Source: Gammaproteobacteria bacterium (GTDB taxonomy: Bacteria; Pseudomonadota; Gammaproteobacteria; Pseudomonadales; Halieaceae). Taken from it: a stretch of 64,000 nt of DNA. Made by a program: the position numbers and the translations under genes. Location: positions 186,001 through 250,000 of the forward strand of contig JANSYN010000007.1 in NCBI GenBank assembly GCA_024742415.1, written 5' to 3'. Under the pieces are notes generated by a model. That model made no database searches. It worked only from the letters and a program-made list of their open reading frames with translations, and was not told the origin of the DNA. Below are positions 17,319-26,229 of the stretch, in pieces. Within the stretch, counting starts at the first letter, position 1. Each line of letters starts with the position of its first letter.

Positions 17319-18989
17319 TCAGGCCAGCGCCTGCACTTGCATCGGGTTGAGCCAGCACGAGTGCACACCAAAGGGTACGCGCTGGGGAATGGGCAGGCGC
17401 GAGACTTCAGTCATGGTGGCGGCATCCAGTATGAGCAGTTCGGCCTGATCAGCGCCCATCAGCAGCTCCAGTAGATAGCCGTCATCCTCGACCGGACTGG
17501 CGTTGCTGTCGTTCTGTGAATCGCTGCCGCTGTTGGTAGCGCGTGGCACAAACAGTGCCTCGCCCCCGTAGAACGCGCCATAGTCAAAATAGGCGACCTC
17601 GCGCTCGTCGATCATGTCGTACTTCAATACGCCCTTGGCCATCATGCCTTCCTTCTGTTCATCGAGCAGGTAGGCGTAGCGGCTGGGTCTGCCCAGGAAG
17701 GCGGTATTGAAACTGGGTCTTTCGTAGAAGTGATCGAGCAGTATGCGGTCTTCGGTCACGCGCCCGTCGTCGATGTTCAGCCGCCACTTGTTGAACGTGG
17801 TATGCGGCTCCTGCGGATTGTGAATGGGGATGTTTGACGGATAGCTGCGAAAAACGGGGGCAAACAGCACAATGTCGGTGCCGCCGTCTGCACGCTTTTC
17901 TTCCCAACCATTGACCACATGCCACAGGTGGCCGGGTTGCCCGGTTGTAAACCAGCGCACGGCGTCACCGTCCTGGTGGTCGCGGCGAATCACGCCCCAG
18001 CGCATAGGGTAACCCGCATCGAAGACCATGGGGCTTTGCTCGGGGCCAAACAATGCTTTGGGATTGAAGCGCAGGGACAGGTCTGGAAAGACCAGGTAGT
18101 TTTCTGTCAGGAAATAGTCGTGCAGAAAAGCCAGCGCCGGTTTTTGTTGATCGATAACACTGTGCGCAACGAGTCGCCCTTCGTGCACGCGCGAGTGGCG
18201 TAACTTGCCCTGTTGGAACTCGGTACTGAAGGTGTACCAGTCGCCGGTGGACGGGTCGATCTTGGGGTGTGCGGTAAAGGGTGAGTCGAGTTTGCCGTCG
18301 AAAGTCTCGAAATGGCCTTCACCGCTCAGGCGCAGTTCCCCGTCCTCCAGGCGCGTATCCAGCGCAAACGGATAGCCCGTCTCCTGCAGGCAGTACAGTT
18401 TGCCGTGGTGGTACTGGATGGCCGTGGTGGAGTTGCCGCTTTCCAGCACATCGAGTTTTGGCAGCACGCCAAAGCGCTGTTTCATTGCAGTAATCACCAT
18501 CCGTGCCAAACCCGCCTTGCCGCCACCGGCGAGGTCGCCAAAGTGCAGGTACTGGTCGGCGCCTGCGGCCTGTTCAATCTGGTAGCGCGGTGTTTTGACG
18601 TACTGGTTGGAGTAGCAGGCCTTGCCATTGCTGATGCTGATCTGGTGCAGCATGCCGGCGCCATTGAACATGTGGTAGCGGCCGCGCGTCTGGGCGAACT
18701 GCAAGTTGGTGCCGTTGCGCAGGTAGACACCGTTGAGATCAGCCGGTAGCGGGCGACTCGGTTGCAGCGCCTGTGACGCGCACAGCGTGTGCTGCGGCTT
18801 GAAGCCCGGCGCATTGTAGGGACTTTCGCGATTGTAACGCTCCACATCCAGTGCCCGGTAGGCGCGCTCATCGGCCCATGACAGCAGCGGGCCTGGCACC
18901 AGCTTCAGCAGTATCAACACCAGCAGCGGGAGCGCGATAAACAGCGTGACAAATACAACGAGCAGGAACGTGAGCAGGCTGGCCAACAT
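17319..18989 (-). CDS. Carotenoid oxygenase (RPE65/CCD family), membrane-anchored
   Basis: About 556 residues. An N-terminal hydrophobic helix (LLTFLLVVFVTLFIALPLL) precedes the seven-bladed propeller. Family motifs include LNGVYLRNGTN, HMFNGAGMLH, AHPKIDPSTGDW, FLHDYFLTENYLVFPD and the C-terminal FGVHSCWL, which together supply the four iron-binding histidines. It uses Fe(II) and O2 to cleave a carotenoid, apocarotenoid or lignostilbene-like double bond. The ATG at 18989 is preceded by GGGGG; an in-frame TTG at 19010 adds seven residues. No carotenoid synthesis gene is nearby. The substrate is open. Confidence 0.9.
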   Translation of the reverse strand: MLASLLTFLLVVFVTLFIALPLLVLILLKLVPGPLLSWADERAYRALDVERYNRESPYNAPGFKPQHTLCASQALQPSRPLPADLNGVYLRNGTNLQFAQTRGRYHMFNGAGMLHQISISNGKACYSNQYVKTPRYQIEQAAGADQYLHFGDLAGGGKAGLARMVITAMKQRFGVLPKLDVLESGNSTTAIQYHHGKLYCLQETGYPFALDTRLEDGELRLSGEGHFETFDGKLDSPFTAHPKIDPSTGDWYTFSTEFQQGKLRHSRVHEGRLVAHSVIDQQKPALAFLHDYFLTENYLVFPDLSLRFNPKALFGPEQSPMVFDAGYPMRWGVIRRDHQDGDAVRWFTTGQPGHLWHVVNGWEEKRADGGTDIVLFAPVFRSYPSNIPIHNPQEPHTTFNKWRLNIDDGRVTEDRILLDHFYERPSFNTAFLGRPSRYAYLLDEQKEGMMAKGVLKYDMIDEREVAYFDYGAFYGGEALFVPRATNSGSDSQNDSNASPVEDDGYLLELLMGADQAELLILDAATMTEVSRLPIPQRVPFGVHSCWLNPMQVQALA

Positions 18990-19322
18990 AACAGGAGCAC
19001 CCCCGGACAATGAAGCCCCATCTTACTGGGACTTTGCAGTGTGGTCATCGAAAAGCGCTGCACGCGATGGTGAAAAGTCACCGCGCCCAGTGCGCGTAGC
19101 CGGCGGATTGATTGTAGTCAATGAGCTGTGCGGCGCTTTCTGTCACACTGCCGGGCGGGCGCTGCCGACGCCAGCACCGCTGCGTTTTTCGTTGCGGTCG
19201 CGGTACACTGGCACCGTATGAGGGTGTTGATTGCGCAATTGTGAGTTGCATTGTGTCGCCACCTTGATGCGCTTTGCTCCCGCTTCAGCGGCGCGCGTGC
19301 CAACAACAACGGAGACCAGGCT
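18990..19322. other. Divergent intergenic region between two iron oxygenase genes
   Basis: No gene is seen in these 333 bases. They hold two small symmetric elements: an inverted repeat with arms GGTGA/TCACC and a 4-base spacer at 19069-19082, and the palindrome ATTGCGCAAT at 19230-19239. Both could be operators for the flanking divergent genes. No strong -35/-10 pair was found by eye. Confidence 0.4.
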
Positions 19323-20387
19323 ATGGTTCAACAGTTCGCTGCCACGGCGGCGGTAGACAGGGCATTGGGCGAGTCACAGGCTTTGCTGGAAGCAGGGCAA
19401 GTCCGCCAGGCCATTACCGTGCTCGAGCAGGCCGGGCGGCAAACGTTACACCCGGCGATTGCCCAGCGCCTGGTGGATGTGCGTGTTGAGGCCTTTGGCC
19501 GGATGTCCTGGCCTGATGCGCCGCCGCAATGGCCGCCGCCGCATGACGGGCGTTACGCCCACGAACAGGGGTTTCCCGAGATCGACCTGGCACAGCTGGA
19601 CGTCGGGGCACTCAAGGCCGGTGTTTTTGGCAAAGGCGGGCTGATCGTACGCGGGCTGATGCCGCCGGATGTCGTGACGACCATGCGCGGGAATATCGAT
19701 CGGACCCTGGAGGCCCGCCGCCAGGCGGTGATGGCGCAAACCACGCCCGACACCGCGGTGTGGTTCAATCGTTCCGAAAAAGTCCGCGGCGGCCCGGTGC
19801 AACTGGACAAGGACAACAGCAATCGCTACTCCAACTCCGGTTCAGTGTGGTGTGCCGATTCGCCGGTGATGTCACTGGCTCTGACTCAGTTCTACCGCGA
19901 CCTTGGATTGCCCCAACTGCTTGCGCAGTATTTTGGAGAGGCGGCGGTGCTGTCGGTGCGCAAATGGGTGCTGCGCTGTATTACGCCCAATAATGGCAGC
20001 GAGGCCGGCTGGCACCAGGATGGTCGCTTTCTCGGTGACCCGGATATTCGTACGGTAAACCTGTGGATCGCTCTGACGGACTGTGGCTCGGGGGCCGCTG
20101 CGCCGGGTATCGAACTGGTCGGTGAAAACAACGGTACGCTGTATGCAACCGGTACAGCCGGCGCCGATTTTGACTGGACGGTGTCACAGGCGGTCGTTGA
20201 CGAGGTCACCAGAACCCATCCCACGGCAGTGCCCGCCTTTCGCGCGGGGGATGCGATCTTCTTCGATCATTTCAACCTGCACCGCACGGCCTTTGGCACC
20301 GACCACACCAGGAATCGCTATGCCATAGAGTCCTGGTTTTTCGCAGGTTCCAGTGCGCCGCACAAACAACAGCCGCTGGTGCTGTAG
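19323..20387 (+). CDS. Phytanoyl-CoA dioxygenase (PhyH)-like Fe(II)/2-oxoglutarate oxygenase
   Basis: A 354-residue protein. The double-stranded beta-helix carries the iron triad His231, Asp233 (WHQDG) and His320 (FNLHRT), with Arg332 placed to bind 2-oxoglutarate. The first 60 residues look like one helical TPR-type repeat, which is extra to the minimal fold. The family hydroxylates alpha positions of branched acyl-CoAs or diverse small molecules. GGAGAC at 19312-19317 sets the ATG at 19323. It is divergent from the carotenoid oxygenase gene. Substrate unknown. Confidence 0.86.
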   Translation: MVQQFAATAAVDRALGESQALLEAGQVRQAITVLEQAGRQTLHPAIAQRLVDVRVEAFGRMSWPDAPPQWPPPHDGRYAHEQGFPEIDLAQLDVGALKAGVFGKGGLIVRGLMPPDVVTTMRGNIDRTLEARRQAVMAQTTPDTAVWFNRSEKVRGGPVQLDKDNSNRYSNSGSVWCADSPVMSLALTQFYRDLGLPQLLAQYFGEAAVLSVRKWVLRCITPNNGSEAGWHQDGRFLGDPDIRTVNLWIALTDCGSGAAAPGIELVGENNGTLYATGTAGADFDWTVSQAVVDEVTRTHPTAVPAFRAGDAIFFDHFNLHRTAFGTDHTRNRYAIESWFFAGSSAPHKQQPLVL

Positions 20388-20425
20388 CCTGACACAGGCC
20401 GTGCAGGCGCTTGGTCGGCACAATA

Positions 20426-20439
20426 TGACCGGCTGGTCA
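20426..20439. promoter_or_regulatory. TetR-type inverted repeat before the PQQ dehydrogenase operon
   Basis: TGACC and GGTCA form a perfect inverted repeat around GGCT, 53 bases upstream of the quinoprotein gene. GACCGGnnGGTC-like boxes are common operators of TetR-family repressors of lipid and xenobiotic genes. Function is inferred from symmetry and position only. Confidence 0.5.
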
Positions 20440-20491
20440 GTTTCTGGAATGTGGAGTAGGATGTGGATCTCTGCACGGTGAGGATTCCAGT

Positions 20492-22459
20492 TTGCGCGTC
20501 ATTTTCGGCCCGGTTGTTCGCCCCCTCCTTGCCATTGCATGTGTGTGTGCCAGCCTCGGCGCCTGCAAGTCGGTCGGTCTGGATGCCGTGCCCCAGGGGC
20601 AAGTGGCCGATTGGCCCGCTTACGGCGCAACGCCTGGCGGCACGCACTTCTCGAGCGCCACGCAGATCACCCCGGACAACGTTGCCGCGCTCGAGATCGC
20701 CTGGGAGCACCGCTCGGGCGATGTGCGCCAGGGCCTGGCGAGCATGGAAGAGGGCGATCCCGGGGTGTCACAAAGCTCCTTTCAGGCCACGCCCATTGTG
20801 ATCGGGGAGCGGCTGTTCTACTGCTCTCCCTTCAATCGCATCTTTGCCCTGAACGCCGAGACCGGTGAGGAAATCTGGTCTTTCGACCCGGGCGTTAATA
20901 TGGACGACACGCCCGTCTTACCCAACTGCCGTGGCGTAAGCCATTGGACCTCCGGCCGCGACGGGATGTGTGAGAGCCGTATTATTGCGGGCACCTTCGA
21001 TGCGCGTATTCTTGCGCTCGACGCTCGCACCGGCAAACCCTGTGCCGATTTTGGCGACGGTGGGCAAATCGATACCTCGCGCGGGCTGGCCGCGCACCAG
21101 CCGGCCGAGTACGGCATTACCTCACCGCCGGCAATACTGGGCGACAAGCTCATTACCGGGTCGATGGTGCTGGACAACCAGCGCACCGATTCGCCCGGCG
21201 GGATCGTGCGCGCCTACCACGTGCGCAGTGGTGAGTTGCTGTGGGTGTTCAACCCCGTGCCGCCGGGAATGCCACAGAAGAATGCCGACGGCACCTGGCT
21301 GTCCGGCACCACCAACGTGTGGTCGATCATTGCCGTGGATGCCGAACATGATCTGGTCTACCTGCCCACGGGTAACACGACGCCCGATTATTTTGGTGGC
21401 CACCGCAAGGGGCTGGATTACTACTCGAGCTCCGTTGTGGCGCTGCACGGCAGCAGCGGCGAGGTTGCCTGGCACCAGCAACTGGTGCATCACGACATCT
21501 GGGATTACGACACGCCGGCGCAGCCCACGCTGGTCGACCTGGCGATGGACGGTGCGTCCGTGCCCGCATTGATACAGGTGACCAAGATGGGCCTGACATT
21601 TGCCTTTAACCGCGTAACCGGCGAGCCCCTGTGGCCGATTGAAGAGCGCGCGGTACCGCAGACAGGCCAGGTGGAGCAGGAGTACCTGTCGGCCACGCAA
21701 CCTTTTCCCACGCATATTCCGGCGCTGCTGAAGCCGCGCCTCGCGCCGGAAGATGCCTGGGGCCTGACGCCCTGGGACAGGGGAGCCTGTGAAAAGCTGA
21801 TCAGGGAGATGGAATACGAGGGCCTGTATACCCCGCCCTCCACAAAGGGCACCATCAGCTTCCCGCCCAATACCGGTGGCAGTAACTGGGGGTCGCCCGC
21901 CATTGACCCTCGCACTGGCGTCATGGTCGTCTTTACCACGCGTGTGCCGGGATACATCAAGTTGATTCCGCGCGCAGAATGTGAAGGCAACATGCAACCA
22001 CAGGAAGGAACGCCCTACTGTGTGGACACCTCGTTCCTGCGCTCGCCGCTGGGATTGCCCTGTGTCGCGCCGCCCTGGGGGACGCTGGATGCGATCGACC
22101 TTGTCGCCGGCAAGCAGCTATGGAGTGTGCCGCTGGGCACTACGCGCTACATGGCGCCTTTCCCGTTCTGGTGGATCGAGGGCTTACCGGGGCTGGCCGC
22201 GCCGATGATGACCAGCACCGGCCTGGTTTTCTCCGGCATCTCCAACGACCATACGCTGCGTGCCTTTGACCAGCGCAGCGGTGAGCAGCTCTGGCAGGCG
22301 GATCTTCCCACCGCGGGCAATGCCCTGCCGATGACCTACCAGGTGAAGCCCGGTGGTCGGCAGTTTGTGGTGATCGCTGCAGGAGGGCATTGGGCCGGTG
22401 GCAGTCCACCTGGTGATCACCTGATTGCATTTGCGTTGCCATCTGCACAAGATGATTGA
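20492..22459 (+). CDS. PQQ-dependent dehydrogenase, periplasmic lipoprotein (glucose-dehydrogenase-like)
   Basis: A 655-residue precursor with a lipoprotein signal ending LGAC, so it should be anchored by a lipidated cysteine near residue 25. The rest is an eight-bladed quinoprotein propeller resembling the catalytic domain of membrane glucose and quinate dehydrogenases: WPAYGATPGGTHFSSATQI, ITPDNVAALEIAWEHRSGD, DAWGLTPWDRGACEKLI, NTGGSNWGSPAIDP. It should oxidise an alcohol or sugar with PQQ and pass electrons to quinone or a cytochrome. The start is TTG with GTGAGGA about 8 bases upstream. It heads an operon of small secreted and membrane proteins. Confidence 0.91.
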   Translation: MRVIFGPVVRPLLAIACVCASLGACKSVGLDAVPQGQVADWPAYGATPGGTHFSSATQITPDNVAALEIAWEHRSGDVRQGLASMEEGDPGVSQSSFQATPIVIGERLFYCSPFNRIFALNAETGEEIWSFDPGVNMDDTPVLPNCRGVSHWTSGRDGMCESRIIAGTFDARILALDARTGKPCADFGDGGQIDTSRGLAAHQPAEYGITSPPAILGDKLITGSMVLDNQRTDSPGGIVRAYHVRSGELLWVFNPVPPGMPQKNADGTWLSGTTNVWSIIAVDAEHDLVYLPTGNTTPDYFGGHRKGLDYYSSSVVALHGSSGEVAWHQQLVHHDIWDYDTPAQPTLVDLAMDGASVPALIQVTKMGLTFAFNRVTGEPLWPIEERAVPQTGQVEQEYLSATQPFPTHIPALLKPRLAPEDAWGLTPWDRGACEKLIREMEYEGLYTPPSTKGTISFPPNTGGSNWGSPAIDPRTGVMVVFTTRVPGYIKLIPRAECEGNMQPQEGTPYCVDTSFLRSPLGLPCVAPPWGTLDAIDLVAGKQLWSVPLGTTRYMAPFPFWWIEGLPGLAAPMMTSTGLVFSGISNDHTLRAFDQRSGEQLWQADLPTAGNALPMTYQVKPGGRQFVVIAAGGHWAGGSPPGDHLIAFALPSAQDD

Positions 22460-22571
22460 GCCGGGTACTGATGGGTATCGGCGCCGGGCCCACGCCGTGC
22501 GGCAGCATAATCGCCGGGTATTGGGCAGGGATGACATGCGCAACCGAAGTCAGAAGCGAAAGGACAATACT

Positions 22572-23456
22572 ATGATCAGAACGCAATCGTTGACACCCCG
22601 GATGCTGCAGGCTGCGCTGGCCGTGCTGGTGCTGCTCACGGGGCAGGGCGCCGCGCAGGCGGCTGATGAGGCCGCCGCGCCGGCTGCGCAGTATGAGCCT
22701 CCCCGCACCGCCGACGGCAAGCCGGACTTCAGCGGCGTGTGGCAGGTGCTCAATACGGCTAACCATTCTCTTGAGGCGCATACCGGTCGCGCCGCGCAGG
22801 TGATGCGCGAGGGCCCGGTAGTGCCGGTGCCCGCGAAGGAACTGGTGGCGCTGGGCGCGGTGGGTGCACTGCCGCCCAGCATCGGTGTGGTGGAGGGTGA
22901 GACGATTCCCTATAAAGAGAGCGCGCTGGCCAGGCGCGAAGAGAATCGCAGGAACTGGATCACCGCAGACCCGGAGGTGCGCTGCTACCTGCCCGGAATA
23001 CCGCGCGCAACGTACATGCCTTTCCCCTTTCGTATTGCCCACAACAAGGATGCGCTCCTGTTCTCCTATGCCTATGCAGGAGCCGTGCGCAACGTGGCGC
23101 TCAGTGACCCTGGCCCTGCGCCGCTGGATTCCTGGATGGGACAATCCTGGGCGCGCTGGGAGGGCGACACGCTGGTGATTGAAACGACAGGCCTGAATGA
23201 TCGCACCTGGTTTGATCGCGCAGGAAACTACCACTCGGACAAACTCAAGGTGACCGAGCGCTTTACACGTACCTCCGAGCACACCATCGACTACAGTGCG
23301 ACCATGGATGACCCGGAAGTGTTCACGCGTCCGTGGACAATCCGCATGCCGCTCTATCGACGGGTAGGGGCGGACGCCACCATGCTGCAGTTCAACTGCG
23401 TCGAATATGTGGAGGAGTTGATGTACGGACACCTGCGCAAAGAACCTCTGGACTGA
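22572..23456 (+). CDS. Secreted protein of the PDFSGVW / WEGDTLV family
   Basis: A 294-residue precursor with a signal peptide (cleavage near AQAAD, residue 31). It carries TADGKPDFSGVWQVL near the start, DPEVRCYLPGIPRATYMPFPF in the middle and ARWEGDTLVIETTGLNDRTWFD toward the end. I recognise this as a family of uncharacterised secreted proteins, often in multiple copies next to PQQ dehydrogenases or TonB receptors. Function is not established. It begins 112 bp after the quinoprotein and 13 bp before a paralogue. The start 22572 is chosen because the signal peptide begins there. Confidence 0.75.
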   Translation: MIRTQSLTPRMLQAALAVLVLLTGQGAAQAADEAAAPAAQYEPPRTADGKPDFSGVWQVLNTANHSLEAHTGRAAQVMREGPVVPVPAKELVALGAVGALPPSIGVVEGETIPYKESALARREENRRNWITADPEVRCYLPGIPRATYMPFPFRIAHNKDALLFSYAYAGAVRNVALSDPGPAPLDSWMGQSWARWEGDTLVIETTGLNDRTWFDRAGNYHSDKLKVTERFTRTSEHTIDYSATMDDPEVFTRPWTIRMPLYRRVGADATMLQFNCVEYVEELMYGHLRKEPLD

Positions 23457-23469
23457 GGAGCCGCTGACC

Positions 23470-24444
23470 ATGAAAACGCTAACGATGCGCCTGGGGCTGT
23501 TGGCATGCCTGGCCTTCCCGTGCACGGTGACCGCTGACGACTGGCAACTGCCGCGCATGCCCTGGGGCGACCCTGACCTGCAGGGAATCTGGACCAGCGC
23601 GACCACTACGGCGCTGACCCGACCAGACGAAATCGATACGCTGGTGCTTACCGAGGCCCAGGCTGCGCATATCGAAAAGCTCGGTGAAGAGGCGCTGGCG
23701 AGCATCGATGACCTGCCCGAGGGCGACCTCGTGGCCGGAGAGAACGTTGGCGGTTACAACGCCGCATGGCTGGACCCAGGCACCCGCGTACTGCGTGTGC
23801 GCGGGCAGCCGCGCAGCTCCATTATCGTGGATCCCGACGATGGCCAGGTCCCCTACACACTGCTGGCCAGGGGCAAGTTTTACTGGAGCCTCGGGCGCAT
23901 GATGATGCGCGAGAACAACCCTGAAGAGCGCCCCAATGGCGAGCGCTGCACGGTGGGGTTCGGCTCTACCGGCGGTCCACCGATGTTGCCGGTGTTGTAT
24001 AACAACAACTACCAGTTCGTGCAGAACAAAGACACCATCTCTATTTTGGTGGAAATGAACCACAACGTGCGCACAGTGCGCATGAACGCCCAGCCGCTGC
24101 CCAGTGCCGTGCAGCCCTGGTTGGGAGATTCCATTGGTCACTGGGAGGGCGACACGCTGGTCGTCACGACCACCCAGTTCCACCCGCAGCAAAGCCTGCG
24201 CCTGGCGATCAAGCACCAGTTGATGATGGCGTCGGACACCGTGGTGGAAGAGCGCTTTACGCGCCTGGCAGAAGATGAAATCCTGTACACCTTCACCGTG
24301 ACAGATCCCAATATCTACAAGCAACCCTGGCGTGGTGAAATGACGCTGCGATCCACGCAGGGTCCGATCTACGAATACGCCTGCCATGAAGGCAATTATG
24401 CGCTGCCTAATATTTTGTCCGGTGCGCGCCAGGAAGAGGAGTAA
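23470..24444 (+). CDS. Secreted protein, paralogue of the preceding gene
   Basis: A 324-residue precursor with a signal peptide (MKTLTMRLGLLACLAFPCTVTA). It shares with its upstream neighbour the elements DPDLQGIW, RPNGERCTVGF (cysteine in the same relative place) and SIGHWEGDTLVVTTTQF, followed by VVEERFTRLAEDEILYTFTVTDP and a C-terminal YEYACHEGN. The two proteins are clearly related but diverged, so this is an old tandem duplication. GAGGAG overlapping the previous stop gives strong coupling. Function unknown; the genetic linkage suggests a periplasmic partner of the PQQ enzyme. Confidence 0.75.
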   Translation: MKTLTMRLGLLACLAFPCTVTADDWQLPRMPWGDPDLQGIWTSATTTALTRPDEIDTLVLTEAQAAHIEKLGEEALASIDDLPEGDLVAGENVGGYNAAWLDPGTRVLRVRGQPRSSIIVDPDDGQVPYTLLARGKFYWSLGRMMMRENNPEERPNGERCTVGFGSTGGPPMLPVLYNNNYQFVQNKDTISILVEMNHNVRTVRMNAQPLPSAVQPWLGDSIGHWEGDTLVVTTTQFHPQQSLRLAIKHQLMMASDTVVEERFTRLAEDEILYTFTVTDPNIYKQPWRGEMTLRSTQGPIYEYACHEGNYALPNILSGARQEEE

Positions 24445-24449
24445 GCACA

Positions 24450-24890
24450 ATGTTTCTTGTAAGAGTGATGATGGCGGTCACCCTGCCGCTCGCCGCTTTG
24501 CTGTCCTGGCAGGCCTGGGGTCACCACGCGTTTTCTGCCGAGTTTGACAAGGACGCGCCGGTCACACTGGAAGGCAAGGTCACGAAAGTGGAGTGGATTA
24601 ATCCTCATGCGTGGATACACCTTGATGTCGTAGGTGAAGACGGCAGCAGCGTGGCGTGGATGGTAGAGGGCGGCACGCCCAACACACTTTTGCGTTCGGG
24701 CATTCACAAGAATTCCCTGCCGATCGGCAGTGAGATACGCGTACGCGGCTATGAAGCCAAGGACAAGCGCTGCCAGCCGGCCTGCAAGGCCAACGGGCGC
24801 GACCTGGTGTTTGCAGACGGGCGCAGGGTGTTTATGGGGTCTTCCGGCACCGGCGCCCCGAAAGACGGCTCCGACCCGCGCGAGCGCTAG
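24450..24890 (+). CDS. DUF6152-like small secreted protein
   Basis: A 146-residue precursor. The signal peptide ends near QAWGHHAFSAEF, and the mature protein opens with the HHAFSAEFDKD motif typical of the DUF6152 family, followed by the small beta-barrel sequence VTLEGKVTKVEWINPHAWIHLDV. The paired histidines and the NPHAW motif suggest metal binding, but no role is known. GAGGAG in the end of the previous gene lies 9-14 bases before the ATG, so the genes are coupled (5 bp apart). Two cysteines occur in CQPAC. Confidence 0.78.
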   Translation: MFLVRVMMAVTLPLAALLSWQAWGHHAFSAEFDKDAPVTLEGKVTKVEWINPHAWIHLDVVGEDGSSVAWMVEGGTPNTLLRSGIHKNSLPIGSEIRVRGYEAKDKRCQPACKANGRDLVFADGRRVFMGSSGTGAPKDGSDPRER

Positions 24891-24953
24891 CCGCGGTGAC
24901 TGCCTGCATGACCTTGTCGTTGCCATTGCGCAGCCGCTAGTACGCAAGCTGCC

Positions 24954-25523
24954 GTGAACGCGCTCATTTACGATTTCGCACGCTGGCTCGATACGCATGC
25001 CTGGAGTACTGGCCTGCACGAGTCCTACTACATGTACAACTGGATCGAGTCCACCCATGTGCTGGCGCTGATGCTGAGCCTGGGTATGCTGTTCCTGATT
25101 GACTTGCGCATGCTCGGGCTGGCACTGCCGCAGGTGCCGGCCACAACCATTGCCCAGCGGCTCAATGTGCCCATGCTGGCCGGTTTCAGCGTGATGATCA
25201 TTACCGGCCTGTTACTGTTCTATGCCATTCCCGTGCGCACCTCGCAAAGCTTGTGGTTTCGCATCAAGGTGGTGTTGCTGGTTGCCGCTGCGCTTAATGC
25301 CTGGCTGTTCCACCGCCGTCTGCGCGCTGCCGGCGGCGGCTGGGATGCTGCGCCCAGGGCGCCATTGCCTTTGCGCGTTGGCGCTGCACTGTCGCTGCTG
25401 TTCTGGGCACTGATTGTGATGTGTGGCCGCTTTATCGCCTACGATTGGTTCGACTGTAATGCTGATCCCGCACCACTGATTGGCGCGCTGGCCGGGTGTG
25501 TGCCCGGCCAGGAACAGTTCTAG
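24954..25523 (+). CDS. DUF6644-like inner-membrane protein, copy 1
   Basis: A 189-residue protein with about four to five membrane helices. The second helix carries NWIESTHVLALMLSLGMLF with one buried His, followed by DLRMLGLAL; a third segment has LWFRIKVVLL. The last part has GRFIAYDWFDCN. The next gene encodes a diverged copy with the same H...D(L/G)R.LGL...W(F)(R/K).K pattern. I assign it to the DUF6644-type family with moderate certainty. The start is GTG. Function unknown; a haem or quinone role with the PQQ enzyme is conjecture. Confidence 0.72.
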   Translation: MNALIYDFARWLDTHAWSTGLHESYYMYNWIESTHVLALMLSLGMLFLIDLRMLGLALPQVPATTIAQRLNVPMLAGFSVMIITGLLLFYAIPVRTSQSLWFRIKVVLLVAAALNAWLFHRRLRAAGGGWDAAPRAPLPLRVGAALSLLFWALIVMCGRFIAYDWFDCNADPAPLIGALAGCVPGQEQF

Positions 25524-25531
25524 GGCCGCCC

Positions 25532-26107
25532 GTGTCAGTACTGGTTGCCTATAAACGTACCTGCCTGCTGTTACTGGTGATGGCGCTAGGTATTGCCTTT
25601 GCCGTGACTGACTTGCGGGTGGCAACCTGGCATGCGCTGTTGCCGCTGTTTGAGTGGATGGAAACCACGCCAATGGGCGTTGTCGGCAAAACCTGGGGCG
25701 CGGTGTTCGCGCTGGTACAGACTGTTCACCTGCTCGCGATGGCGCTGCTCGGTGGAGCCGTGCTGGCCGCCGATGGCCGCCTGCTCGGGCTGGTGTTGAC
25801 CGACCAGCCCCTGCAACAGGTGCAGGCGCAGTGCCATAGAGTCTGGCTGCTGGGTTTACTGCTTGTGGTGGCCAGCGGCCTTTTTATGGCCTGCGGCGTT
25901 GCGTTGAAGGTCTACTACCTGGAGGTCTTCTGGTTCAAGATGCTGGCGCTGACCGCAGGCGTACTGTTCCAGTGGTTTGTTCGGCGACCACTGGTGGACC
26001 ATTATGGAGCGGTCTCACAGGGCAGCCTGCGGCTGGTCGCCGTGGCCTCGCTGGTGATCTGGTTTTCAGTTGCGGCCACCGGCCGCTGGATCGGGTTTTC
26101 CGGTTAG
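25532..26107 (+). CDS. DUF6644-like inner-membrane protein, copy 2
   Basis: A 191-residue protein with about five membrane helices, starting at GTG 25532, 8 bp after the previous stop. It repeats the features of its neighbour: VQTVHLLAMALLGGAVLAADGR followed by LLGLVL, then VFWFKMLAL, then ATGRWIGF at the end. The shared His, Asp-Gly/Leu-Arg and Trp-Phe-Lys positions mark a tandem duplication. A longer GTG start at 25496 would overlap the previous gene and is less likely. No function is known. Confidence 0.7.
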   Translation: MSVLVAYKRTCLLLLVMALGIAFAVTDLRVATWHALLPLFEWMETTPMGVVGKTWGAVFALVQTVHLLAMALLGGAVLAADGRLLGLVLTDQPLQQVQAQCHRVWLLGLLLVVASGLFMACGVALKVYYLEVFWFKMLALTAGVLFQWFVRRPLVDHYGAVSQGSLRLVAVASLVIWFSVAATGRWIGFSG

Positions 26108-26109
26108 GG

Positions 26110-26229
26110 ATGCACTTGGCGCTGTATTTGGGAATGTGTTTGGGAATGTGCCCGCGAATGTGCACGCGAATGTCCGTGGGGATGCACCCAGAGGCGAACC
26201 GTGATTTGAACGACAGGAGCTTACAGTGA
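26110..26229 (+). CDS. Possible 39-residue Met/Cys-rich repeat peptide
   Basis: An ATG frame beginning 2 bp after the preceding stop and ending in a TGA that overlaps the GTG start of the next small frame by four bases (GTGA). It contains five copies of a four-residue unit: LGMC, LGMC, PRMC, TRMS, VGMH. These correspond to 12-nt imperfect DNA repeats, so copy changes keep the frame. Clustered Met, Cys and His suggest soft-metal binding. No Shine-Dalgarno at normal spacing is seen; translation would rely on reinitiation. It may not be expressed. Confidence 0.35.
   Translation: MHLALYLGMCLGMCPRMCTRMSVGMHPEANRDLNDRSLQ
26131..26190 (+). repeat. Five imperfect 12-bp tandem repeats
   Basis: The core GGGAATGTG or GCGAATGTG recurs every 12 bases, with the last copy diverged to GGGGATGCA. 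The repeats encode the LGMC-type units of the small peptide frame. Confidence 0.7.

Noticed and set aside
22140-23705. 521-codon minus-strand frame across the PQQ operon
   Set aside because: It covers the ends and starts of three real genes with operon-like ribosome sites; composition is typical of antisense.
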